Source: 2-12-FULL-65-11 sp049679965
GTDB lineage: Bacteria; Acidobacteriota; Vicinamibacteria; Vicinamibacterales; CAVVIG01
Length of the DNA: 11,878 nt
Reading direction: 5' to 3'
Assembly (NCBI GenBank): GCA_049679965.1
Contig: JBAUGX010000177.1
Span: 1-11,878, forward strand
Both the position numbers and the translations under genes were made by a program. This document shows, piece after piece, positions 5,601-11,878 of the stretch; position 1 is the stretch's first letter; every line of letters starts with the position of its first letter. The notes beneath the pieces were generated by a model that made no database searches, was not told the DNA's origin, and saw nothing but the letters and a program-made list of their open reading frames with translations.

Positions 5601-6622
5601 CACTGCCCGGGCTGTCCGGGCCGAGCGGCCGCGCCGATGGCGTCGAAGACTTCGCCGGGAACGGAGAATGACAGCGTGACCGTCTTGTCGCTGCCGCCAA
5701 GCTCGAGCGACTGCATGGCGGGCTGGAACTCCGGCCTGTTCCCCGCCTGGAGCCTGGCCAGTGCCACAAAGCCGCGTATGACGTCGCGCAGGTTGGCGGC
5801 GGACTCCTGGTCTCGGGTGTCGACACGCACGACACCACTCAGGTCGGAGTCGATGCGACTGCTTACCGAAAACCAGGTGATCGGCGGAATCTGACTGGCG
5901 ATCTGTTCCGGGATCCTGGCGTTCGCGCGCAACTCATCGAAGCGGCCGACGGCCCAGGCGTTGCCGCCGGCGAGCGAGCGGATCTGGCCCATCAATTCCT
6001 CGTTGGACGTCACGTTGCTCCCGCCCGTCATTAGGTCGATGGCTGTCCGCACCATCTGCGTGCTGCCGAGCGCAGCGAGTCCGGGCTCCATGAACGCCAG
6101 TGCAAGGCCGTCGCCCATGGGAGGGCCGGCCGTCGGATTGGCGATCAGCCGCTTGCCCTTGTACTCCTCAACGCTCGCGCCACGATCCCGCATGAACGCC
6201 TCGATCTTGACTGCGTCGAAGCGTCCACGCGCCAGTATGAGACCGCCGGCCAGTCCGGTGTGGCCACCACTCCCCGAGGCTGGCGAGCCGCCGGAGCGGC
6301 GGCCGAGGCAGGCCACGATCCGATCGATGTCGCTCTCGATGTTGATGCCGGTCTCGTTCTGGAACTGGCGCTGCCCATTCTCGGGAATCGGCACGACCCG
6401 GCGAATCCTCTGCCGGAGGTCGGAGGTCATTACGTCGTGCACGTTGGCGTACGCCACCAGGGATGCGTCCATGGGCACGTACCGCAACTCCTGAGGCTCG
6501 TTGCTCTGGAACAGGCCAAGGGGCAGCTGCGCGTAGTACGCAACCAAGCCGGTGCCGACCCCAACCAGCAGCACGAGGAGAGAAGCGATGACGAAATAAC
6601 GGGTGCGAGCGGTCATCGACAT
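5600..6622 (-). CDS. Membrane-anchored protein E, unknown function, last gene of ABC operon
   Basis: The 340-residue product has a short basic N-terminus and one hydrophobic segment (about 10-31, YFVIASLLVLLVGVGTGLVAYY), so it is probably anchored with its bulk in the periplasm. The soluble part begins LRYVPMDASLVAYANVHDVM (46-65). It appears to have two similar alpha/beta halves: a Gly/Ser-rich loop in the first third, then GLILARGRFDAVKIEAFMRD, then a C-terminal half ending in beta strands (KTVTLSFSVPGEVF). No catalytic motif or lipobox is visible. ATG 6622 was chosen; GTG 6628 and ATG 6616 are alternatives and none has a good Shine-Dalgarno. It lies 42 bases after permease D on the same strand, so it probably works with the ABC modules, for example as a periplasmic partner. 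The family is unknown to me beyond a resemblance to hypothetical proteins beside acidobacterial ABC operons. Confidence 0.82.
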   Translation of the reverse strand: MSMTARTRYFVIASLLVLLVGVGTGLVAYYAQLPLGLFQSNEPQELRYVPMDASLVAYANVHDVMTSDLRQRIRRVVPIPENGQRQFQNETGINIESDIDRIVACLGRRSGGSPASGSGGHTGLAGGLILARGRFDAVKIEAFMRDRGASVEEYKGKRLIANPTAGPPMGDGLALAFMEPGLAALGSTQMVRTAIDLMTGGSNVTSNEELMGQIRSLAGGNAWAVGRFDELRANARIPEQIASQIPPITWFSVSSRIDSDLSGVVRVDTRDQESAANLRDVIRGFVALARLQAGNRPEFQPAMQSLELGGSDKTVTLSFSVPGEVFDAIGAAARPGQPGQ

Positions 6623-6664
6623 GGCCACGAAGAGTTTATACGGAATCCCCGAGCGGGTGTTCCC

Positions 6665-7519
6665 CTACTGCTCCAGGACGTACTCCCGGCGTTGGACCGC
6701 CCAGGCAGACAACCAGAGCGTGACGACGACAATAACGGAGAGGGCCGTGAGGCTAGTCACAGTCGACGGCACTTCGCGGACGACCTGCAGCAGGACCGAA
6801 ATGGGCGAATCCTGAGGCATCTCGTGGGTCACGAGGCCCTGAAGGTAGAACGCCACGGTGAACCGTTTCAGGTACCCGGGGATCAGGAGTGCCGCCGGCT
6901 CCCACCCCAGGGCGAACCCCAGCCCGATGACCAGCGGCCGCTTCAGATGCGTCCCGACCAAGGCGAACACGGCTCCGTAGGCGGTCAGTCCGACTGCCAG
7001 CATGCCGAGATCGACGACGAGGGACGGGAACGCTTCGGCGATCGACCCGCCGCCGGTCGGCACGGCCAGGAAGAAGACCAGTATCACCGACGGCAGCACG
7101 AGCAGGACCGTGCAGACGAGGTATGCCAGAAACTTCCCGAAGAGCACGGCGCTCCTCGGTATCGGCCGCGTGAACAAGTACGTGATCGTCTTGTCCTCGA
7201 CCTCGTCGGCGATGAGCGAGGTGCCGTAGAACACCCCGAGAATGGGGATGATGAAGCGGACGTAGAGAAGCCAGATCATCATTCCAAAGACGGCGTCACC
7301 CGCAACCTGCTGGCTGCGAAACCTGAACCCCCATCCGTACGAGATGGAGGCCAGGCGGAGGGCCGCCGCAAGCAACACCGGTCCGCCGAGCAGAACGGCG
7401 AGAAAGGCCGAGCGGCGGGACCACAGCATCTGCCCGAGCGAGAGATCGAACACGCGCAGCGTGGAGGCCACGAGCGTCGGCGCCCGCCGAGGTGAAGGTG
7501 CAGCAGCGGGCGGCATCAT
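6665..7519 (-). CDS. ABC-2 type transporter permease D
   Basis: This 284-residue inner-membrane protein has about six hydrophobic segments (near 38-55, 78-98, 126-152, 168-190, 196-214, 256-276). The typical ABC-2 loop sits after the second: FYGTSLIADEVEDKTITY (97-114) followed by LFTRPIPRSAVLFGKF. Such permeases pair with a DrrA/NatA-like ATPase to export drugs, ions or lipids; the substrate is not readable from sequence. The start overlaps the stop of ATPase C as ATGA (7519-7516), which implies translational coupling and makes C its ATPase. A second ATG at 7516 gives one residue less. The N-terminus is Pro/Ala-rich and cytoplasmic. Confidence 0.9.
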   Translation of the reverse strand: MMPPAAAPSPRRAPTLVASTLRVFDLSLGQMLWSRRSAFLAVLLGGPVLLAAALRLASISYGWGFRFRSQQVAGDAVFGMMIWLLYVRFIIPILGVFYGTSLIADEVEDKTITYLFTRPIPRSAVLFGKFLAYLVCTVLLVLPSVILVFFLAVPTGGGSIAEAFPSLVVDLGMLAVGLTAYGAVFALVGTHLKRPLVIGLGFALGWEPAALLIPGYLKRFTVAFYLQGLVTHEMPQDSPISVLLQVVREVPSTVTSLTALSVIVVVTLWLSAWAVQRREYVLEQ

Positions 7520-8442
7520 GCCTTCACCAGGTACTCAAAGACGGCCGCCAGATTGTCGTCCGGCGAGGTGACCTCGTGGATCGCACCCAGCTCGCCAGAG
7601 GCCGCCAGTTCCGTCAGCCGCGTGTAGAACGCATCTGGACGGCCGGTCTGGACGACGACCGCGTCGTTCTCGAACCTCAGACTGAGCACATGATCAAAGG
7701 CCAGGAACTCACGCGCCAGCTCGCGCGTGCGGTCGGCTTTAATCGAGACGGTGTGCGGATGCTCGTCGATCAGGTCGCGAATCTGGTGCACGTTGCCTTC
7801 GGCCAGAATGCGACCATGATTGATGAGCAGGATGTCCGAAGTCATGGATTCGATCTCATGGAGGATGTGGCTCGAGACGATGACGCTCTTGCCGGCGCGC
7901 CCCCAGTCCTTGATCAGGCGGATGGTCCTGCGGCGAGCGATCGGGTCCATGCCCGAGAGCGGTTCGTCGAGAATCAGGAGCTCCGGATCGTGCGCAATCG
8001 CCTGCGCCATCTTCACGCGCTGCCGCATGCCTTTGCTGTAGGCGCCGATCTTCTTGTCGGCGGCGTCGGCCAGCTCGACCTGATCAAGCGCCCGGCGGGC
8101 CATGGCGAGCGCCTCGTCGTCCGGGAACCCATGCAATCGGACGAGCGAGGTCACCCAATCGAGACCGCTCATCCGGTCGTAGAACGAATCCTGCTCGGGG
8201 CAGAAGCCAATGCGAAAGAACAGCGCCGGATTCTTCCAGATCGGCTCGCCGAGTACGGTGAGGGATCCTTTGCTGGGCTTGAGCTGCCCGGTGACGAGCT
8301 TCATCAGCGTGGACTTGCCGGCGCCGTTCGGGCCGAGCAGCCCCGTCACGCCCGGTGGAACGGCCAGTGCCACGTCGTTGAGTCCGATAACCTGTCCGTA
8401 CCACTTCGACAGATGCTCGGCGGCGATGACGGGTTCACTCAC
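7516..8442 (-). CDS. ABC transporter ATP-binding protein C
   Basis: This 308-residue ATPase has all motifs: Walker A GPNGAGKS (37-44), a Q-loop region GFCPEQD (79-85), signature YSKGMRQR (135-142, the variant usual in ABC-2 ATPases), Walker B LLILDEP (155-161), D-loop SGMDP (163-167) and switch H192. Residues from about 215 to 308 form the C-terminal extension seen in DrrA/CcmA-like exporters. The start is GTG 8442, overlapping the TGA of permease B as GTGA. GGAGG at 8453-8449 is a strong Shine-Dalgarno inside the end of permease B. The reading frame is open far upstream, but only as a shadow of permease B. It powers permease D, with B as a possible alternative partner. Confidence 0.95.
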   Translation of the reverse strand: MSEPVIAAEHLSKWYGQVIGLNDVALAVPPGVTGLLGPNGAGKSTLMKLVTGQLKPSKGSLTVLGEPIWKNPALFFRIGFCPEQDSFYDRMSGLDWVTSLVRLHGFPDDEALAMARRALDQVELADAADKKIGAYSKGMRQRVKMAQAIAHDPELLILDEPLSGMDPIARRRTIRLIKDWGRAGKSVIVSSHILHEIESMTSDILLINHGRILAEGNVHQIRDLIDEHPHTVSIKADRTRELAREFLAFDHVLSLRFENDAVVVQTGRPDAFYTRLTELAASGELGAIHEVTSPDDNLAAVFEYLVKA

Positions 8443-9278
8443 GCGACCACCTCCACGCCCCGAACCCTGCGCTCGAGCACCAGCGCCGACACCGCGACCA
8501 CCAGGATGATCATCAGCAGCGCGACCGGCCAGGGTGTCGAGAAGCGCATCGGCACGCGGAAAATGGCGTCGCCAATCTGCGCCAGGTCGTTCGGCAGCGA
8601 GATCCACGAGAGGCTCGTATCGCGGGTCACGAATCGGAGGACGCCGAACAGCGCCACGCTGAAGAAGACGAGCGCGGCGTACAGAACCGCGACGTACCGG
8701 CTGCTCTTCGACAAAGAGGACAACGCCAGCATCGCGACCGAGACGGTCAGCACCTGGAGCGCCGAGAAGACGGTGATCGCCGGAATCAGGTAGAGATGGC
8801 CCCTGAGGAACGTCATATTGCCAGCAAAAGCGGCCTGCAGCATGAGGAGCACGATGGCCGGCACCCACGTCACCATCAACAGGCATGCGGCGAGAATAGC
8901 GAGTTTGCCGAAGACGTAGTCTGCTCGCGCGAGCGGTTTCGAGAGGTAGATCTGGAGCGCGTTGGCCCGGCGGTCGTTCGCGATGAGACCGGCACCGACG
9001 TAGACCGTCATGAAGAACACGAAATTCGTCTGCTGGTCGAGAAACTGCCGGAAGGTGTCTGGTGTCGCCGCCAGCATCGAGGCCTGAGGAAAATTGGCGA
9101 CGGCATAAAACTGGACGGCCCGGATGATGGCGGGCAGCCAGGCCATCAGCAGCAGCCCCAGGAAGATGCGCCGTGCGAAAAACGTCCGGAGACCAGCCGC
9201 CGCGATGACGGCCCAGCCGTGGCCCCGCCTGCCGCGTCCGCCGCCGTAGCGGCGATAGCCCTGATCATGAATAGGCAT
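8439..9278 (-). CDS. ABC-2 type transporter permease B
   Basis: This 279-residue membrane protein starts MPIHDQGYRRYGGGR, a cytoplasmic N-terminus that I recall in a group of ABC permeases from Acidobacteriota and Myxococcota. Hydrophobic segments lie near 38-58, 86-101, 125-150, 162-188, 195-217 and 249-267. The ABC-2 coupling loop is GLIANDRRANALQIYLSKP (97-115) followed by LARADYVFGKL. It probably pairs with ATPase A, which is upstream in the same transcript. ATG 9278 is the only sensible start; no strong Shine-Dalgarno is visible. A gap of 90 bases filled by array 4 separates it from ATPase A, whereas its 3' end overlaps ATPase C by 4 bases. Confidence 0.9.
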   Translation of the reverse strand: MPIHDQGYRRYGGGRGRRGHGWAVIAAAGLRTFFARRIFLGLLLMAWLPAIIRAVQFYAVANFPQASMLAATPDTFRQFLDQQTNFVFFMTVYVGAGLIANDRRANALQIYLSKPLARADYVFGKLAILAACLLMVTWVPAIVLLMLQAAFAGNMTFLRGHLYLIPAITVFSALQVLTVSVAMLALSSLSKSSRYVAVLYAALVFFSVALFGVLRFVTRDTSLSWISLPNDLAQIGDAIFRVPMRFSTPWPVALLMIILVVAVSALVLERRVRGVEVVA

Positions 9279-9291
9279 AACGAATTCTGTC

Positions 9292-9371
9292 GTGCTTGGG
9301 TGCTTGGGTTCTTAGGTGCTTCGGTGGTGACCAAGCCTACGAACCGAAGCACCTATGAACCTACGCACCTA
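9292..9371. repeat. Array 4: inverted octamer array (GGTGCTTR / TAGGTKCN word)
   Basis: The left arm has four 8-base units: GTGCTTGG (9292), GTGCTTGG (9300), GTTCTTAG (9308), GTGCTTCG (9316). The right arm, on the plus strand, has ACCAAGCC (9330), TACGAACC (9338), GAAGCACC (9346), TATGAACC (9354), TACGCACC (9362), TA. Read on the minus strand from the end of ATPase A this is TAGGTGCG, TAGGTTCA, TAGGTGCT, TCGGTTCG, TAGGCTTG. The TAG stop of ATPase A (9371-9369) is the first three bases of the first octamer. The array fills the gap between two genes of one operon, where it could act as attenuator, processing site or partial terminator. Confidence 0.88.
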
Positions 9372-10310
9372 GTCCTCTCCAACCGCCTTTGCAAAGACAT
9401 CTTCAAGTGTCGGTACGCTCGGCCGCAGATGACGCACCTGCACATGGTCGGCGGCGGCGATGGCGAACAGCTCGCGCGTCCCCCCTTCGCCTGGCACGAA
9501 CGCGCGCATCACATCGTCCTCGGTGGCGTGGCAGTCGATGCCGGCCGCGCGCAGATGGGCGAGAAAGCCGTCGATCTCGCCAACGGTGGCCTTGACGCGC
9601 AACTCGTACACCTGGCCGTGCGGCGGTCTGAGCGCATCAATCGGTCCGGCCGCCACCACCGAGCCTTTGTCCATGACCACGACTTGGTCGCACGCGAACT
9701 CGACGTCTGGCAGCAGGTGCGAGGACAGCACGAGGTTCATGCCCTTGTTGTGCCCAAGATCCCGGATGAGCTCGAGCATCTCGTCGCGCCCCTTCGGGTC
9801 CATGCCGTTGGTCGGCTCGTCGAGAAACAGGAGGTCGGGATCGTGCACGAGCGCCTGCGCCAGCTTGATGCGCTGCTTCATGCCGGCCGAGTAGGTCTCG
9901 ACATTGCGGTACCGCGCCTCGCCCAGCCCGACGTAGTACAGCACTTCGTGCGCGCGCTGCATGGCGTCGACGCGCGGCAGGCCGGCCAACTCGCCGCAGT
10001 AGGCGACAAACGAGACGGCGTTCATGCCGGGGATATGGGCGTCGCTTTCGGGCATATAGCCGAGGCGCGCACGGATTTCGAGCGGTGACTCGGCCACATC
10101 CAGGCCAAGCACGCGCATGCGACCGCGCTCGGGAGCCAGAAACCCGAGCAGGGCCTTGAGCAGCGTGCTCTTGCCCGCTCCGTTCGGCCCGAGGAGGCCC
10201 ACGGCGCCGCCCGCGAACGTGGTCGTCACGTTCCTGAGGGCCGGACTTCTGCCATAGGCCACCGACACGTCTTCAAGTGTGACAACAGGAGCGGTGGAGA
10301 GATCCGTCAT
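9369..10310 (-). CDS. ABC transporter ATP-binding protein A
   Basis: This 313-residue ATPase is the first gene of the five-gene operon. Walker A is GPNGAGKS (41-48), the Q-loop position reads GYMPESD with Glu rather than Gln (E88, common in DrrA/NatA-type proteins), and the signature is YSAGMKQR (140-147). Walker B is LLFLDEPT (160-167), the D-loop GMDP (169-172), and switch H198 lies in SSHLLPDVE. The C-terminal 85 residues form an extension as in ABC-2 exporter ATPases. The start is ATG 10310 (MTDLSTAPVVTLEDV). Array 5 begins 2 bases upstream of this ATG, so the 5' leader would be largely the array. It resembles ATPase C and likely arose by an old module duplication. Confidence 0.95.
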   Translation of the reverse strand: MTDLSTAPVVTLEDVSVAYGRSPALRNVTTTFAGGAVGLLGPNGAGKSTLLKALLGFLAPERGRMRVLGLDVAESPLEIRARLGYMPESDAHIPGMNAVSFVAYCGELAGLPRVDAMQRAHEVLYYVGLGEARYRNVETYSAGMKQRIKLAQALVHDPDLLFLDEPTNGMDPKGRDEMLELIRDLGHNKGMNLVLSSHLLPDVEFACDQVVVMDKGSVVAAGPIDALRPPHGQVYELRVKATVGEIDGFLAHLRAAGIDCHATEDDVMRAFVPGEGGTRELFAIAAADHVQVRHLRPSVPTLEDVFAKAVGED

Positions 10311-10311
10311 G

Positions 10312-10371
10312 TAAGTCTCAAGTCTGAAGGCTCAAGTGTGCCAGACTTCAGACTTCGCACTTGAGACTTAT
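10312..10371. repeat. Array 5: inverted heptamer array (AAGTCTS word) in a divergent intergenic region
   Basis: Plus-strand units are AAGTCTC (10313), AAGTCTG (10320), AAGGCTC (10327), AAGTGTG (10334). After one base come CAGACTT (10342), CAGACTT (10349), CGCACTT (10356), GAGACTT (10363-10369). The outermost units, with flanking T/A, are perfect complements; the inner units have drifted. The word matches that of array 3, at the other end of the ABC operon. It lies between divergent genes, so here it is in 5' leaders, not at a gene end. Confidence 0.9.
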
Positions 10372-10389
10372 TTCAACCTGCTTTCTAAT
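10361..10389 (+). promoter_or_regulatory. Sigma-70-like promoter of the amino-acid permease gene
   Basis: TTGAGA (10361-10366) and TCTAAT (10384-10389) each match the consensus in five of six bases, and are separated by the ideal 17 bases. The -35 lies in the last unit of array 5 (TTGAGACTT). Transcription would start near 10396, leaving a leader of only about 6 bases before ATG 10402, so the mRNA would be almost leaderless. Confidence 0.45.
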
Positions 10390-10401
10390 CTGAAGCACGT
10401 C

Positions 10402-11874
10402 ATGCCCAATCCAGCCACCGAGGCCACTTCGCTCGACACCGAATTCCGTCGCGGCCTCGGTCTCTACGACTCGACGATGGTCGTCGTCGGATCGATGATC
10501 GGATCCGGGATCTTCATCGTCTCGGCCGAGATGTCGCGGACGCTCGGCAGCCCAGGCTGGCTGCTGGCCGCGTGGGTGCTGACGGGACTGCTGACCGTGG
10601 TCGGCGCGCTGTCGTACGGCGAACTGGCGGCGATGATGCCTCGCGCGGGCGGCCAGTACGTCTACCTGCGCGAAGCGTTTTCACCGCTGTGGGGCTTCTT
10701 GTACGGCTGGACGCTGCTGCTCGTGATCCAGACGGGCACCATCGCCGCGGTCGCCGTCGGCTTCGCACGCTACTCCGGCGTCCTCGTGCCGTGGATCGCG
10801 GAAGATCACTACCTCGTTGCACCAATCCATCTCTCGACCGGCTACGCGCTGTCGCTCTCCACGACGCAGCTCGTCGGCATTGCGCTCATCGCGCTCCTGA
10901 CATGGACCAACACGAGGGGTCTCGAGTACGGGCGCATCATCCAGAACGTCTTCACGACGGCGAAGACCGGCGCCGTGGCCGCGCTCATCATCGCGGGAGT
11001 CGTGCTCGGCTGGAACCAGATCGCGGTTGCCGGCAATTTCGGGGACCTGTGGACGCCTCGCGGCAACGTCGACATCGTGCCCGGCCTGACGTCGGCGACG
11101 GCCTTCGGGCTGTTCGTCGCGCTCTGCGTGTCGCAGACCGGGTCGCTCTTTTCGGCCGACGCGTGGAACAACATCACGTTCACGGCCGGCGAGGTCAAAG
11201 AACCGCGCCGGAACATTCCGCTCTCGCTCGCCCTCGGCACGTTCACGGTGATCGGCCTGTATCTACTGGCCAACGTCGCGTACCTCGTGACGCTGCCCTT
11301 CGATCAGGTGCAGCACGCGCCGGCCGATCGCGTCGCCACCGCGACGCTCGAGGCGGTGTTTCCCGGCCTGGGGGCGACGCTGATGGCCGTCGGCATCATG
11401 ATTTCGACCTTCGGCTGCAACAACGGCCTCATCCTCGCCGGCGCGCGTGCCTCGTATGCGATGGCCCGCGATGGGCTCTTCTTTCGCGCGGCCGGCCGGC
11501 TGAACGCCGCCAAGGTGCCGGGGTGGGGGCTCGCCCTCGAAGGGCTGTGGGCGGCGTTTCTCGTGCTGCCGCGCACCTACGACCCGGCGACGCGCACGTA
11601 CGGCAACCTCTACGGCAACCTCCTGGACTATGTGATTTCGGCCGCCCTCATCTTCTATATCCTGACCATCGCCGGGGTCTTCCGTCTGCGGCGGACGCGG
11701 CCGGACGTCGACCGTCCGTACCGGGCCTTCGGCTACCCGGTCGTCCCCGCCCTCTACATCGCCGGCGCGGCGACCATTCTGATCGTGCTCTTCGCCTACA
11801 GGACGGCGACCACATGGCCCGGACTCGTCATCGTCCTGCTCGGCGTACCCGTATACTTTCTCTGGAGGAAGTAG
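10402..11874 (+). CDS. APC superfamily amino-acid permease (LAT-like)
   Basis: This 490-residue inner-membrane transporter probably moves amino acids by proton symport or exchange. It shows the APC fold: GSMIGSGIF in the broken first helix (30-38), TM2 with GALSYGELAAMMPRAGGQYVY (within 68-88), and TGEVKEPRRNIP-type loop (AGEVKEPRRNIPLSL, 262-276). It has about 12 hydrophobic segments and ends at VPVYFLWRK. The loop and length fit the LAT branch that includes bacterial serine/threonine and steT-like exchangers; substrate is unassigned. The ATG at 10402 is preferred over a GTG at 10336, which would make array 5 coding. Only a weak GAAG precedes the ATG. It is divergent from the ABC operon and complete, with the stop 4 bases from the window end. 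Confidence 0.93.
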   Translation: MPNPATEATSLDTEFRRGLGLYDSTMVVVGSMIGSGIFIVSAEMSRTLGSPGWLLAAWVLTGLLTVVGALSYGELAAMMPRAGGQYVYLREAFSPLWGFLYGWTLLLVIQTGTIAAVAVGFARYSGVLVPWIAEDHYLVAPIHLSTGYALSLSTTQLVGIALIALLTWTNTRGLEYGRIIQNVFTTAKTGAVAALIIAGVVLGWNQIAVAGNFGDLWTPRGNVDIVPGLTSATAFGLFVALCVSQTGSLFSADAWNNITFTAGEVKEPRRNIPLSLALGTFTVIGLYLLANVAYLVTLPFDQVQHAPADRVATATLEAVFPGLGATLMAVGIMISTFGCNNGLILAGARASYAMARDGLFFRAAGRLNAAKVPGWGLALEGLWAAFLVLPRTYDPATRTYGNLYGNLLDYVISAALIFYILTIAGVFRLRRTRPDVDRPYRAFGYPVVPALYIAGAATILIVLFAYRTATTWPGLVIVLLGVPVYFLWRK

Positions 11875-11878
11875 GCCG

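Noticed and set aside
6260..7495. Long plus-strand reading frame opposite gene E and permease D (also 7492-8793 and 8796-10088)
   Set aside because: These are antisense shadows of clear ABC genes in GC-rich DNA; their translations are Arg/Gly/His-rich with no domain.
5536..10371. ABC operon as a composite transposon or insertion sequence
   Set aside because: No transposase, integrase or target-site duplication is visible; the shared arrays are noted only as a possible recombination substrate.
10336..10401. Upstream GTG start for the amino-acid permease
   Set aside because: It would translate half of array 5 into the N-terminus and lies upstream of the probable promoter -10; ATG 10402 fits the family better.

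Overview
The window is a GC-rich, gene-dense bacterial chromosome segment. It has no rRNA, tRNA, transposase, CRISPR array or phage genes. The protein families and gene style suggest an uncultured soil Acidobacteriota, probably Vicinamibacteria. The supporting signs are two-ATPase/two-permease ABC operons with a permease starting MPIHDQGYRRYGG, secreted proteins of lineage-restricted type, a pseudo-receiver protein, and a Tes-like radical SAM tail. This placement is inferred from recall of such proteins, not from a search.

Layout. (1) 1-1032: 3' part of a plus-strand gene that looks like the C-terminal region of a radical SAM enzyme of the tetraether-synthase/MJ0619 type. (2) 1124-2224: family 4 glycosyltransferase, plus strand. 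(3) 2258-3645, minus strand: folE (GTP cyclohydrolase I) followed by a proline-rich secreted protein. (4) 3655-4533: divergent secreted protein of unknown function. (5) 4712-5089: degenerate CheY-like receiver, converging with only 2 bases between it and a gamma-glutamylcyclotransferase-like gene (5092-5493, minus). (6) 5600-10310, minus strand: a five-gene operon reading ATPase A, permease B, ATPase C, permease D, membrane-anchored protein E. B/C and C/D overlap by 4 bases. It probably encodes two paired ABC-2 type exporter or membrane-remodelling modules plus an accessory protein. (7) 10402-11874: divergent LAT/APC-type amino-acid permease, plus strand. Every stretch longer than about 200 bases is coding.

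The most unusual feature is not a protein. At least five gene borders carry short arrays of 7- or 8-base words: 1037-1129, 2209-2243, 5536-5600, 9292-9371 and 10312-10371. Each array has its own word family, is in strict 7- or 8-base phase, and (in four of five) is repeated in reverse complement to make a long imperfect palindrome. A two-unit remnant may follow folE at 2998-3011. Several arrays begin exactly at, or swallow, the stop codon of the neighbouring gene. One seems to contain the start codon of the glycosyltransferase, and one supplies the -35 element of a good-looking promoter. Arrays 3 and 5 use the same word (AAGTCTS) and bracket the ABC operon. I know of no named repeat class that matches this, and I treat it as the main candidate for something undescribed.
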